Source: Venturia oleaginea (taxonomy: Eukaryota; Ascomycota; Dothideomycetes; Venturiales; Venturiaceae). From it: a stretch of DNA of 64,000 nucleotides. Shown here one piece after another: positions 45,338-56,981 of the stretch. Location of the stretch: NCBI GenBank assembly GCA_013176395.1, contig JABMLP010000019.1, positions 248,001 through 312,000 on the forward strand, written 5' to 3'. Below the pieces are notes generated by a model. It was not told where the DNA came from. It worked only from the letters and a program-made list of their open reading frames with translations, and ran no database searches. A program made the translations under genes and the position numbers. Numbering within the stretch: position 1 is the first letter of the stretch; every line of letters starts with the position of its first letter.

Positions 45338-46501
45338 TCAACCTCTCAATGGTAGAATGTGTTGAACGAGAACATTCTGTCTGCACAAAGGGCATTCGGG
45401 TTTCTCTCGCACCCAGTCGCCAATGCAAGTCCAGCAGAAGACATGGCCGCATGTCGTCACACTTGGGTCCTTCATGGCATCCAAGCACAGCGTACACTTT
45501 CTCTGCTGGCGCCCATTAACCCAAGTCATTTTCACTTTATCTTCGAGGTCGTAGCGAGGATTCTGGAGCATTGGAGTGTGCGTGATCTTCTGAAGAGTAG
45601 GCTTGTCCATTTCAGGAGTAGGTGTGTCTGTCTCGAAGAGAAGAGCATTGTTGATGGTGTAAGATTGTGGATCCAGAGACACTTCAACTCCGTGGCCTAG
45701 AATTGCTGTGCCGCCAGTGAAAGAGCTAGTGTTGGCAATGGTAAGGCTGCGTGTGACAGTGCTGTGCATGTGCAAGTAAGCCTGTACAGACAGCTGAAGT
45801 ACAAGAAGTACGCCGAGGACTTCATAGCCAACACGCTGCGAGGAAGGTTCCACGGTGCGAGTGAAAATGTATCGAAGACCCCACAAACGCTTGCTCAAAT
45901 GGTAGTATGCTCCACTGAAGTAAAATACCGCCAGACTGACGGCATACACAGGTGACGGTGAAGTAAGAGTATCGAGGTTGGCTAGGATGTAGTGCTGGAA
46001 TTTATCGACCGAAGTTGGCGGTGAAGAACCTTTTTTTGCAGGTTTTTTCCAGAGCACGGACTCTAGTTTCGCTCGGAGACGGCGACGAAAAGCTGGCAGG
46101 ATGCGATTGAGGCCGTAAGGTAGAAGTATAGTTGTGACTATGTATCCTGACCTGCGGTATATCGAAGGTAGCCGTCGCGTATCGTCTTCCACCTGGATGA
46201 TATCGCAATATTCCTCGCCCAACGTGCGATTGCCGACAAAGGTTGTCAGGCCCAAGTACAACAGCTCAGCTACCGTGCGAGCTTCCGAAGTGTATGTATG
46301 TGCGAAGCGTGCGCCTTTGAGGTTACGTAGGATATCGGAGAGCTGTTCCAGAAGCATGCCTTGAAAATAGGCATCCTTCTGGTTTGAGCGGATGACATCT
46401 GGAGAGGCAGCGAAAGGATAAGTGTACCCACTGGTAGCGGGTTTTGTCATGACGGATGGAAGAAGAATGTAGGTGGATGCATTGCTCACCGAAGTGAGCA
46501 A
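45338..46501 (-). CDS. PEX10: Peroxisome biogenesis factor 10, RING E3 ligase
   Basis: A single-exon frame of 387 aa. The N-terminal part is the Pex2/Pex12-type membrane region (YPFAASPDVIRSNQKDAYFQGMLLEQL ... RFAHTYTSEARTVAELLYLGLTTFVGNRTLGEEYCDI), with hydrophobic segments near 125-140, 190-205 and 230-250. The C-terminal RING is C3HC4 (CTLC...CGHVFCWTC...CPLC, about 335-375). Pex10 forms the peroxisomal membrane ligase complex with Pex2 and Pex12 that ubiquitinates the receptor Pex5 for recycling. The start could also be the second in-frame ATG (MTKPATSG, 46450); the first 17 residues are not distinctive. Confidence 0.95.
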   Translation of the reverse strand: MLTSVSNASTYILLPSVMTKPATSGYTYPFAASPDVIRSNQKDAYFQGMLLEQLSDILRNLKGARFAHTYTSEARTVAELLYLGLTTFVGNRTLGEEYCDIIQVEDDTRRLPSIYRRSGYIVTTILLPYGLNRILPAFRRRLRAKLESVLWKKPAKKGSSPPTSVDKFQHYILANLDTLTSPSPVYAVSLAVFYFSGAYYHLSKRLWGLRYIFTRTVEPSSQRVGYEVLGVLLVLQLSVQAYLHMHSTVTRSLTIANTSSFTGGTAILGHGVEVSLDPQSYTINNALLFETDTPTPEMDKPTLQKITHTPMLQNPRYDLEDKVKMTWVNGRQQRKCTLCLDAMKDPSVTTCGHVFCWTCIGDWVREKPECPLCRQNVLVQHILPLRG

Positions 46502-46807
46502 ACTAGGAGTGTTTGATGTTTGTCAGGAGCAGAAGCCGAGTGCCGAGCTATTTTAATCGTCGTCAACGCTTGGTCCAGATGGTCACATGATTTAGCTTTT
46601 GAATAGCAAAATAATTATGTCTAATTCAGAGCATTGAATGGTATATCCGCATCGGGGATTTCCCAGATTCTGGTTACCCATTTCAAGAAGTCTATTGGAA
46701 TCGATCGCAACCTCCAGTCCATGTTTCAAAGGAAGTTATAACCAAGAATGCATTACAGGTTCGGGGTATCACGGGGTTACTATTACATATACGACATGCC
46801 ACATTAT

Positions 46808-47852
46808 TTACTCCGAGTCCTTCTCGTCCAGCTCCACGCTACTGCGAACTTTCTTCGTTGTCGTCTTCCGGCCCAAGACTTCCTCAAGGATGAAGTCGTC
46901 AATAGCATTGAAATAGCCCTCTTCCGTCACAGTATCGTTGTGAAACCCTTCCGGGAAATCTCTCCAGATCTTGACAGGCACTGTGCATAGACTGTACAAT
47001 GTTTTCATATGCGCCGGTCTATAATGAATTATTATTGAGACTTTTAATATCACTAAAAGTAAGCAACTTACGGTACGATTTCATCTTTCAGTCCACTGAG
47101 AAACAAGATGGGCACATCTTTGATCGTCCCAACCACCTCATCACTTGGCCAGATCTGATGACATAGTGGTGCTAGATATCGTGCGGGAGGAAAAGCACTT
47201 GATATTCACGTCAGAAAAAGACGCCATGCAGGATATGCTGGACTCACCTTGGAATCATTTTTCGAATGCTAGTGAAAGTGTTCTCTAGTATTATGCCAGC
47301 GATATCCCCTGATTGGTAGTTATTTGCGGCCAGTGCTATGCCAACGGCGCCTCCTAGTGACTGCCCATATATGACAATCTTCGAGTCGCGTAAGTCTGCG
47401 CGTTGACGAACATAATCGAGGCCTGTCTGCGCATCGATTGTGATGCCTTTCTCGTTTGGTGTTCCTGTAGACATCCCGTATCCACGATATTGTAGCATGA
47501 GAACATTGCAGCCTAGCTCTTCAGTCAAGATCTTTGCGATAGGCACCCTATGTCCGATATTCCCTGCATTTCCGTGAAACATGAGTATTGTGACATTGCG
47601 AGCAAAGTTCCGATTGGAGGGCTTGATAAGGAAACAGCTCAGCGACTCCCCGTCCGGAGTGGGTATTAGGAGTTCCTCAAAGTTTGTGAGGCCGAACTGC
47701 GAAGGTCTTGGAATGTTGGTTCGAGCATCTGGAGGTATGGCGCGAGGATATATGAGCTCGTTCTGCTTAAAGTACAGGAGACTGCTCGCCAGACAAGCGA
47801 CTATTGTGGAGCCAATCACGGGCAATCGTATGTAGGATAGGTATTCGCTCAT
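46808..47852 (-). CDS. Bem46/ABHD13-type alpha/beta hydrolase, membrane anchored
   Basis: Three exons (47852-47248, 47197-47072, 47018-46808) sum to 313 aa. A single N-terminal hydrophobic segment (VIGSTIVACLASSLLYF) anchors it, probably in ER or plasma membrane. The hydrolase core shows the oxyanion region MFHGNAGNIGHR, the nucleophile elbow YGQSLGGAVG (Ser), the acid in SGLKDEIVP (Asp) and the base in EGFHNDT (His). Conserved family blocks are QYRGYGMSTGTPNEKGITIDAQTGLDYV and IPSAFPPARYLAPLCHQIW. Bem46 proteins influence polarity and germination in fungi; their substrate is unknown. An in-frame ATG at 48050 would add 66 unlikely residues. Confidence 0.92.
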
Positions 47853-48922
47853 GGTGGAAAGGGAGAACAGTCGAGGACAGCGGAGGAGGTGTGGCATATA
47901 CGGAGGGTGAGTTTGCTGCCACTGCTCGCAGGAAGTGTATTGGAAGGTGTCAATCGAAGGAATGGATGTGGTTGTGGAGTTTCGAGGTCGAGGTTGCGGA
48001 TGCGGTTGCATAATGTTAGGTAAGTACCAGGAAAGAAGGTCAACTGTCAACTTCTAGACCTCCAGGCTGAAACGTCGAAGTTCGTTCCTGCAGGCTCCAG
48101 AGAAAACATGATATCAAAAGCACCGGCGCCCCACGCCCACGGTACCAATTAATCTTAAAATTGCATCCAATACTCGGTCAACCTGCCATCGTCGTCATGA
48201 CATCCAGTCCATCACAATTTGATAAAGGACCTAGCAGCGTAGTTAGCGAATCTAGGGAGGCCCCGAGTCGAATTATATAAATATAACTGCCGAGGTTCGT
48301 CGACCTGATACTTTTTGTCGATGTAGATATGTACCTTGGAAGCTGTCTCGCCTCAAACTCTTAGATACGTGAGGGATGATGCCCTTGTTGTGCTTACGGA
48401 GACGAATGCAAAAAATACCTAGAGTCGAATCTGAGAGCGTCTCGCAACCCCGCTGAGCTGAAGCTGTAGCTGAGAGTAACCCGAGAGTCCTTCTCCTATA
48501 ACTACAGATTAGATATAAGTTATAGGTTTAGTAAGATGAATAACTAGCTGAAGGGCCAGATTCTACCTATATAGAGTAGATCGCTGTACTACCGTAGGAT
48601 CACCTTGATACGTACTCGTATATAGATAGCTCAGATTCTACTCGGCACCTTTAGAATTGGTCCTAGTATCTTGCAAATCCAAATAAGGTTTGTGATGAGA
48701 CTAAACCGACGAACTTGAGAGACAATTTCAGGCTGCCAAGAGTTCTACGATTCGCTACCACCTTTGGTAGCTTCCTCTAGAACGCGAACGCAGCTTCCAC
48801 CTAAACGACCATCAATCCAAACACGTCAACACCACCACAATCTGAATACATTATTGCCCTAATCTTACCTTCGTCCTCCGCTCTCCACATAATCTCATCA
48901 GGCTCAGAACTCATTTCTGAAA
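47853..48922. promoter_or_regulatory. Divergent interval between the Bem46 gene and proteasome beta1
   Basis: About 1.07 kb between divergent start codons. The middle (about 48280-48680) is AT-rich with many TAT/TAG words and resembles the AT-rich patch near 9200. No gene is supported. Confidence 0.45.
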
Positions 48923-49823
48923 ATGCCAGCCCTTACAGGAGCTCTCGGAGAAGGTATTTGGAGCTGCATGCCTTAACAGTCCGGAACTGACTTACTCAGA
49001 TGGCATCCACATCGATATGAACCACTTGAAGAAGGGTGAAGTCAAGTAAGGAAGCCCTGGAAATTACGCAAAATGATCGCGCTAATTGTCGTCCAGTCTT
49101 GGTACCTCCATGTTCGTTAACCTCTTGCCTTCGTTACCCTTCCCTCACGAATCTCTCCATCTGACGCTCTAAACAGCATGGCCATAAACTTCAAAGACGG
49201 AGTCATACTGGGGGCTGACAGCCGAACCACCACCGGAGCCTACATAGCGAATCGTGTCACAGACAAGCTCACACAAGTGTCCGACACCATCTGGTGCTGC
49301 CGATCTGGATCAGCAGCAGACACGCAGGCCGTGGCAGACATTGTACAGTACCATCTCAACACATATGCCGTCACGAATGACGAGCAGCCAACCACACAGA
49401 CAGCCGCAGCTATCTTCCAGGAACTCTGCTACGACAACAAGGATCAGCTAAGGTAGGCGCAAATGTATGCTCGCCTTGAGGCAGATGCTAACAACTTGCA
49501 GCGCCGGTATCATCATTGCTGGTTGGGATGCTAGACACGGTGGCCAGGTCTACTCGATTCCTCTTGGCGGTTCTCTACACAAACAATCGTACGCCATAGC
49601 TGGTTCGGGTTCAACATACATCTACGGATACTGCGATGATCAATGGAAGGAGGGCATGACTGAAGAGGAGGGCATCTCGTTCGTCAAGGGTGCTCTGAGA
49701 GAGGCGATCAAGTGGGACGGCAGCTCTGGGGGTGTCATTCGTATGGTGGTTCTCACGGCGAAGGGAGCACAGCGACATTTGTACTTGCCAAATATGGACT
49801 ACAAATCTCCTGGCAAGCAGTAA
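48923..49823 (+). CDS. PRE3: 20S proteasome beta1 subunit (caspase-like)
   Basis: Five exons (48923-48953, 49000-49045, 49097-49111, 49177-49452, 49502-49823) sum to 229 aa. Exon 3 is only 15 nt and contributes the cleavage site: Gly28-Thr29, where Thr29 becomes the N-terminal nucleophile after removal of the propeptide ([25 protein letters not shown]). The beta1 features [21 protein letters not shown], the Lys of that segment and [16 protein letters not shown] are present. The subunit carries the post-acidic peptidase activity of the core particle. The micro-exon and a GTTCGT donor of intron 3 make this gene easy to mis-annotate. Confidence 0.95.
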
Positions 49824-51200
49824 AGGACTTCAATAGCAAGGCGTTGGGTGATTGTATGACATTGGGCATGGGATACTGAGCATGAGAGGTGATTTCGATC
49901 TCGCTCTCGACCATTGGAAGATAGAATGTGAGCAAAGAGCCTGATATAATCGAATGCCAGGACGTTTTAACAAGCTTTTACATACATGCTGCCTAGCAGT
50001 CAAGCAACTAGAACGATCTGCCCGATTGCATCTTCTGGGTCTTTCTAGATTTACCGCGCAAGGAAGTTGATGATTTCTCGTTGCATTATACTAACCCTCC
50101 ATCTTCAAGATCTCTCTTTCCCTCGGTTTTCTGTGATGGAACAACCATTCCACCTCCCTGATGGGATTCTTGCAATTTATATCAGAGACACTACGGAAGC
50201 TGAGGTAAGACGTTCTAGGATAAATGGCGTTTATGTGTTTTAAGTAAACACAATCGACGAAAACCAGCACGCAGGGTCCACCTTAACCAGGCTTCACCAA
50301 CTGATTGCGTTGTGAGGTGTTGGAGCTTGGGATGACGGTAGAATCTAGATAATCAGGCAGTGTGATGGGGTCAAGGATTGTGGTTGCCTATCGATAGGCT
50401 TTGTTCGAGGCACGAGGGTATGCTGCTAAGGTTGGCGAACCGAATCCCAATCCTACATGACATGTGAGGCTTCCAATGGCGTTATGGTGTCGACATGCGT
50501 GCTTGCTGGACGGCGTCATAGTCGCAGTATCAATGGAATGTCGGTCAATGAGCATCTGCAGCAATTGGGCAAAATAATTAACGTGCATGAGATTTGTATA
50601 GAGTTGTGTTTCGGATGCACGTCCATGATATGATAGCAGGGTTTTATCTTTGGGAGGAACTGGGAGGTCTCCTCAATCCTCTCCTACGTTCGGCCTCCAC
50701 TTTCACCACTATACACCCACCACCCACAAGCACCGCCCTTGCCAATACTACGTCCGTCGCCGTGTACCCAGTTACAGTCACAGGCAAGAGAAGGACATGA
50801 GTTCCATACTCGGCAAAGTGAGTTTGCACGTCTGTTCATGTTGAGACTTTCGGGTGTAACCAAGAGATAAGCTTGTCCCCCTCGTACGGCTTGCTACACC
50901 AGAGATCCTCTTCAAACCCCCTATCATCACATTCCGCGTCCCTCGTCTGTCCTATTTTCTATTGTGTTGTTGGTCCTTTTTACACAGACGCGGCTGGCAA
51001 CAAACACCTTCGAGTCCGTCGCGTAATGTATGACATAACACATATTCTCGATTGCTCGCGCCTTGCCGCCGGACTCCCCTCGCACTCCCCACTCTCAAGC
51101 CTTCTTCTTTTCGCTTCAATGCTGCAGAATTGCATATGCTGACCACCGAAACTTCTCTTCCAGATTCTTCGACTATCCTATTTCCCCTAAAGCAGCTGGG
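49824..51200. other. Intergenic between PRE3 and the cyclin gene
   Basis: About 1.4 kb, no supported gene. The Pyr-rich segment from about 50860 probably is promoter and 5' UTR of the cyclin gene; an in-frame open stretch from 51063 has no ATG. Confidence 0.5.
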
Positions 51201-52697
51201 ATGACTTCGATAGTTGTGAGCGACGTGGGCCATTACCAACTCCCCTACTCCCACATACCCTCCTCTCACGAACTTCGCACACCTCTTCCTGGATACAAAT
51301 CCGCACCGGTTGGACCAATACAAACAGATGCCGGAGGTGTATACACGCCGACCGCGCCCATGGATATTCCTATGACAGACGCGGCACCGGCCAGAGTCCC
51401 ACAATCAGCGTCAGCTTCGCACACTCCTTCGCAGTCACGTACAAATGCCCCTATCAGTGGACTGCTCGCACCCAATCCCGTCGATCGGCTGCCACCTAGC
51501 CCTCGTTTCAAAGGACATTCGCAGGCTCCTACACCTCGGAACACATCCTCGAATATCGCACCGCCACGAGCAATACCCTCCTCTTCCTCTCCCGCATCAT
51601 CGTCCTCTTCGCGAACAGCTTCTATTTCGGCCGCATCCATACTTTCACCTTCGAAGATCAAAGTAACTAGCTTGGCGCACATTCAGAGTTTCGTTCTCGA
51701 TGAGCGAAATCCGCTGTCACAATCGGCTTCTCGACTCTCACGCGGCGACAGCCAGATATCACCACAATATGAGATATCTGACATGCCAGTCACTGATATC
51801 ATAGAAATGGTAGCAGGGCTATTGACGAAAATCACGACCACAAATGATAGGCAGCATGAACACCTGCATAGGCAGATCCCACCACCCGAAGGCACGTCCG
51901 GATTGAGTCAGCAGACTACAAGTGTACTGGCCTTCCATGGAAAAAACGTTCCCAGCATTTCGATCCTAAGCTATTTGAGCCGAATCCATAAGTATTGCCC
52001 TACAACCTATGAAGTTTTTCTAAGCCTTCTCGTCTACTTTGACCGCATGACCGAGCGCGTCAATTCAGGTCCGATGCAGCATATGCGGCAAACAAGCAAC
52101 CAGTCACTTCATGCCCCCATGAACGAAGGTAGCAGGCACAGCTCTGTTTTCACTTCCAATCTGGGTCAGAACTCACCGGATACTGTTACAGAAGCACAAC
52201 AAGCAGCTACGCCTCCTCCTTCTGGATCGCTAGGCAGACCAGCTGAGACAGCCAAGCAGCTTCGGGAGCAGGACCGACCACCATCGCCTCCTATGCCCAT
52301 GGACACATCCGCTGCAGAAGAACAGTATAGCCTGTCTCACTTCTTTGTTGTAGATAGCTTCAACATCCATAGATTGGTTATCGCTGGCGTGACTTGCGCG
52401 AGCAAGTTCTTCTCGGACATTTTCTATACCAATTCGAGATATGCTAAGGTACGCGCCATTCTGTTACTTTTTTTGGGTCCGATCAGGTTGCTAACACTTT
52501 CACAGGTCGGTGGTCTCCCTCTCCCAGAACTTAATCATTTGGAATTGCAATTTTTGCTTTTGAACGACTTCCGACTGGCGGTTCCTCTTGAAGAGATGGA
52601 GGCTTATGGGACCATGCTCGTGGAATTCTACGCAAGAGAGGTTTTGGCGAACCACGCGCTTGGCTCGGCGCAGTCCTCGACTGTCAGTCTTGTCTGA
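51201..52697 (+). CDS. Pho80/Preg-type cyclin
   Basis: Two exons (51201-52448, 52506-52697) give 479 aa. A long Ser/Pro/Thr-rich N-terminus (SSSSPASSSSSRTAS) precedes a Pho80-like cyclin box: ITDIIEMVAGLLTKITTTND-type start, FHGKNVPSISILSYLSRIHKYCPTTYEVFLSLLVYFDRM, then, after a disordered insert, FFVVDSFNIHRLVIAGVTCASKFFSDIFYTNSRYAKVGGLPLPELNHLELQFL. Proteins of this type partner Pho85-class CDKs; Neurospora PREG and yeast Pho80 repress phosphate acquisition, but other Pcl-type roles are possible. The 57-nt intron is a multiple of three with no stop, so an unspliced transcript would add 19 residues inside the cyclin box. Confidence 0.9.
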   Translation: MTSIVVSDVGHYQLPYSHIPSSHELRTPLPGYKSAPVGPIQTDAGGVYTPTAPMDIPMTDAAPARVPQSASASHTPSQSRTNAPISGLLAPNPVDRLPPSPRFKGHSQAPTPRNTSSNIAPPRAIPSSSSPASSSSSRTASISAASILSPSKIKVTSLAHIQSFVLDERNPLSQSASRLSRGDSQISPQYEISDMPVTDIIEMVAGLLTKITTTNDRQHEHLHRQIPPPEGTSGLSQQTTSVLAFHGKNVPSISILSYLSRIHKYCPTTYEVFLSLLVYFDRMTERVNSGPMQHMRQTSNQSLHAPMNEGSRHSSVFTSNLGQNSPDTVTEAQQAATPPPSGSLGRPAETAKQLREQDRPPSPPMPMDTSAAEEQYSLSHFFVVDSFNIHRLVIAGVTCASKFFSDIFYTNSRYAKVRAILLLFLGPIRLLTLSQVGGLPLPELNHLELQFLLLNDFRLAVPLEEMEAYGTMLVEFYAREVLANHALGSAQSSTVSLV

Positions 52698-54215
52698 AAA
52701 CTACAACATATGGATGACGATGAAGATTTATGTCTTTGAACGAAGATATGGCGACTCTTGTTTGAGCTATGTTGGGCACAACAAGGATGAGGAAGACTCG
52801 GCAACCAGTTTGTCTGAGTATTTGGGTGTGGTGAGAAACATTTTTGTGGTGCATGCGATGATAGAGATCATGGGAGACCAACCGGTCAAGGAAACCGGAC
52901 TTGGCCATCTGGAGGAAGACACAACGACGACATCATTTTATGAACCTTCTAAACAGGAACACCGAGAAGCAACAACATCGACACATCAACAACCTACCAG
53001 AACTCGGTCTCGCTGATTACGGGCTGGTTCTTTTATGAACATTCACATTTTGTAGACTGAATTCTCTACACCTCCACGGACGGTAGGGGACGATGGAATA
53101 GACTCTTTTATACTTCTTTTCCTTTTCTCGCTTTGGAATTACGGGTGTGTGTTCACTTCTTCTTATCCTTTCCTGAGCCGGGTATACCCTTTGTTGTGGC
53201 CTTCTCGATTGCTCTCTTCCGCGTTGTACTCTGATGCTTCTTACGTACATTCTGACCTCCTTGTCCATCTTTTTGGGACCAAGAGTGTGGGTGAGTATTT
53301 GCAAACAATGGTGGTGTTATTAGGTAGACAGTGGATAGTGGAATCATTTTACGGCCTTTTGTTTCCTATGGGTCTTGCGGAGATAGTTATTTTGGCAGGG
53401 CGTGGAACATCAGGAGGTGTGTAATGTCTAGGAATGTTTACTTCAGTGGCGTGTGCAATGGGCTGGAAGGGATGGCGTTTTTCGAAAGAATACATTCTCG
53501 TTCTCCCTCACTTATATTGTCGTGTGCGAGAACTCGGTGATGTGATCGTGATTTTATCGAGAGATTGAGCCCTCCGTGTGATCCAGCGACCCGCGTGTGG
53601 TGTATCTCGGACTTGGATTCAGTACCAATCACATCGAAGCTCTTACTGTGGGACCGCTGTTAGCAGTTTCTTGTTTCGGTACTAACATTTACATCGATTT
53701 ATTTCTGGCAATATCCATAGCAAGAATGACCAGGAGTTTACTTCTTTCGATCTCAATCTCAATCATCTTTAGATAGTCGCAGAAAGGCTTGCATCAAGGC
53801 TTAGAAACGCCGATCCCATGCTATTGCTGAGTTGCAAGGCTTACTGAGTACGAGGCTGACAACGATTTCACTTCTACCGCAGGTCTGCCGACAACAACAA
53901 CAACAACAACAACAAATAAAATACTCGAATCCACAGTCGATTAACACTTCTTGCTCCCTGAAGACTATACCAAATCAAAATTTGGCCCTTTATTGCTTGT
54001 AGGCAGCGATAAGTCACGTGTAGCCATGCTAAGTGGAGGCTGCACTTCGAGTTCGAGATCCTCTTCCATGACAACTTCAATGCGACCAGTCCTCAACAAA
54101 CAATCTCACAGCTAGGTGTAATCATATCGCAGAGCGATCGCGATTGGACAACCACCAACCTTTCTGAATCGCGAACAACTTCAAGCACACCGTCCGTCAC
54201 CAACCACCCGCAAAG
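52698..54215. other. Intergenic between the cyclin and PRP28
   Basis: About 1.5 kb. No domain-bearing frame. It holds a CAA trinucleotide microsatellite at 53891-53916. Confidence 0.45.
53891..53916 (+). repeat. (CAA)n trinucleotide microsatellite
   Basis: About eight consecutive CAA units followed by ATAAA. Confidence 0.9.
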
Positions 54216-56715
54216 ATGAACGGCCGCAGTAGGACCATGAATGGGATTCCTCCTCCACCCTCCTCAGATCCCCTGCCTCCTCCGCCGCCACCAGACTCGA
54301 GACCACCACCTCCTCCCCCAAGTTCGATACCTCCAGCACCTCCGACATCTGATGCGCCGCCTCCCCCACCCCCAGAAGAGGACGATCTTCCGTCGTTTGG
54401 AGTACCCGTGAAAAAGAAGAAGATAGTGGCTTCAGCGCCGAAGAAGATTCCACTGAGTATTGAAGAGATATTGAAGAAGAAGCAAGAAGCAGACGAAGCG
54501 GCATCCAAGGTAAGAAATCCTCCCCTCTACACTGTGCCTGCATCTTGTTTACGCCATATCTAGCTACGATGTCCCAATACTGACTTGCTCCTCCCAGCCT
54601 AAATTTCTGTCCAAAGCTGAACGCGAGCGAATAGCCCTTGAAAAACGCGCCAAAGAGGTTGAGGCTCAAAAAGCGGCAAAGGAAGCAGCTTCGGCCTCAA
54701 ATGGTCCCATAAATGGTAGCTTTGAAACCGCCGCATCATCATACATGCCGCCGAAGAATGGCTACTCAGGAGGTCGAAACAGTGTTCCAACCGGCCCGCG
54801 ATCCATGCGAAATGGCGGCGATGTTCCTACCGGTCCAGCTTCCATGCGTTCACAAGAAGGAAAGGGTGGAAGAGGAAGAGACATGGCCGCTCCACCAGCA
54901 CGAGGCGCGATAGCAGGACGAAAGACAGGCGACAAGCGACCTCAGCCTGAAGACAAAGAGACTGAACTAATTCGACAACGCTTCATGGGTGCTGAGCAGG
55001 TAGAATCCAAATTCTCCGCCAAAAAGAAGAGGAGAAGGACCACGGAGAAGAAATTCAATTTCGAGTGGAACGTAGATGAGGATACCAGCGTGGACCACAA
55101 CCCAATCTACACCTCTCAGATCGAGGCAAACTTTTACGGACGTGGCCATTTGGGCGGCATGGATGCTGATGACAAAACGAATAAATACGCAAAGGCGATT
55201 GAGCTGCGTGACGCCAGCGCCGGCACCCAACGAGCTCAAGAGATTGTCGATATGGCGCGTCAATCCAAAGAGAATAGTCGACGGACAGCTCTTGACAAAC
55301 ATTGGAGCGAGAAGAACCTCAAGGACATGCGGGAGCGAGACTGGCGTATCTTCAAGGAGGATTTCAATATCAGCACAAAGGGTGGAGCCATACCCAATCC
55401 TATGCGGACGTGGCAAGAATCTGGTTTGCCATCGAAAATCCTCAACCTCGTTCACCAAGTTGGATATGATGAGCCCTCTGCAGTCCAGCGAGCTGCCATT
55501 CCTATTGCTCTGCAGAATCGGGACCTCATTGGCATCGCTGTCACTGGTTCCGGTAAAACGGCTGCTTTCCTGCTGCCACTCCTTGTGTATATCTCCCAGA
55601 TGGATCCCTTGGACGAGAGCAACAGACAGGATGGTCCTTATGCCATCATTCTTGCGCCAACTCGTGAATTGGCACAGCAAATCGAACTCGAAGCGAAGAA
55701 ATTTGCAACGCCACTTGGTTTCAAATGTGTCAGTATCGTCGGTGGTCACGCCATTGAAGAGCAGGCATATCAACTGAGAGATGGCGCCGAAATCATCATT
55801 GCTACGCCTGGTCGTCTCGTCGATTGTATCGAGCGTAGAGTCCTCGTCTTGGGCCAGTGCTGTTACGTTATTATGGACGAAGCAGATCGAATGATTGATC
55901 TCGGTTTCGAAGAACCGGTCAACAAGATTCTCGAGGCGCTACCTGTTCAGAACGAGAAACCAGATACAGATGCTGCAGAAAACCCCTCGACAATGCAGGC
56001 CTACATCGGTGGAAAGCTGAGATACCGCCAAACCATGATGTACACGGCCACTATGCCTTCTGCTGTCGAACGTATCGCGAGAAAGTACCTTCGTCGCCCT
56101 GCTATTGTCACTATCGGTAACGTCGGTGAAGCGGTCGAGTCCGTCGAGCAACGTGTCGAATTCATCTCGGGAGAAGACAAGAGGAAGAAACGCCTGCAGG
56201 AAATCCTCAGCTCGAACGAATTCAAACCACCCATCATCATCTTCGTCAATATCAAGCGGAATTGCGATGCTGTGGCTCGCGATGTCAAACACATGGGGTT
56301 CTCGTCTGTCACGCTCCACGGATCCAAGACACAAGATCAGCGTGAAGCAGCTCTTGATGCTTTGAGAAAAGGGCATACCAATATCCTTGTTGCCACGGAT
56401 CTGGCTGGTCGTGGTATTGATGTGCCAGACGTTTCGCTGGTCATCAATTTCAACATGGCCTTGTCGATTGAGCAGTACACCCATCGTATCGGTCGTACCG
56501 GTCGTGCTGGTAAGAATGGTGTTTCCATTACTTTCTTGGGCAATGAGGATACGGATATCATGTACGATCTTAAAGTTATGTTACAGAAGTCTCCGTTGTC
56601 CAAGGTTCCGGAGGAGCTGAGGAAGCATGAGGCGGCGCAGCAGAAGAGTACGAGAGGTCAACAGAAGAAGATTGAGGATAGTGGTGGTTTTGGTGGAAAG
56701 GGTGGGGGCAGGTAA
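54216..56715 (+). CDS. PRP28: Spliceosomal DEAD-box ATPase Prp28 (DDX23-like)
   Basis: Two exons (54216-54509, 54598-56715) give 803 aa. Residues 1-50 are poly-Pro runs. A charged linker (LSKAERERIALEKRAKE) and the U5-associated conserved N-terminal block follow (FNFEWNVDEDTSVDHNPIY ... DKHWSEKNLKDMRERDWRIFKEDF). The helicase core shows the Q motif (WQESGLPSKILNLV...PSAVQRAAIPIAL), Walker A TGSGKTAAF (about 413), PTRELAQQ, DEAD (about 524), TAT in place of the usual SAT motif III, FVNIKRNCD, and HRIGRTGRAG. Prp28 exchanges U1 for U6 at the 5' splice site when the tri-snRNP joins. It is convergent with the hydrolase gene downstream. Confidence 0.96.
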
Positions 56716-56981
56716 ATGAGGTCGCTTGTTGTATATGAGCGTGAGCTACGGTTCACCGAAACAAGAATGGTTGGATCACATTGCTGAGAAAAGCGCCCTG
56801 AGCGGGCAGTCTCTCATCGGAGTAGGTATGTGGCCGTTTGGCAGACCTGCGACTACTCTGCTTAAGCTGATGAGCAGGCAATGCAAGCATATATAGCAAT
56901 GAATAGCAGGCCGGCTGTGGTGTCAATCCCGAGATTCGCACGTAACCTCTACGATATCCCTCCAGGAAGGTTCTTAACAAA

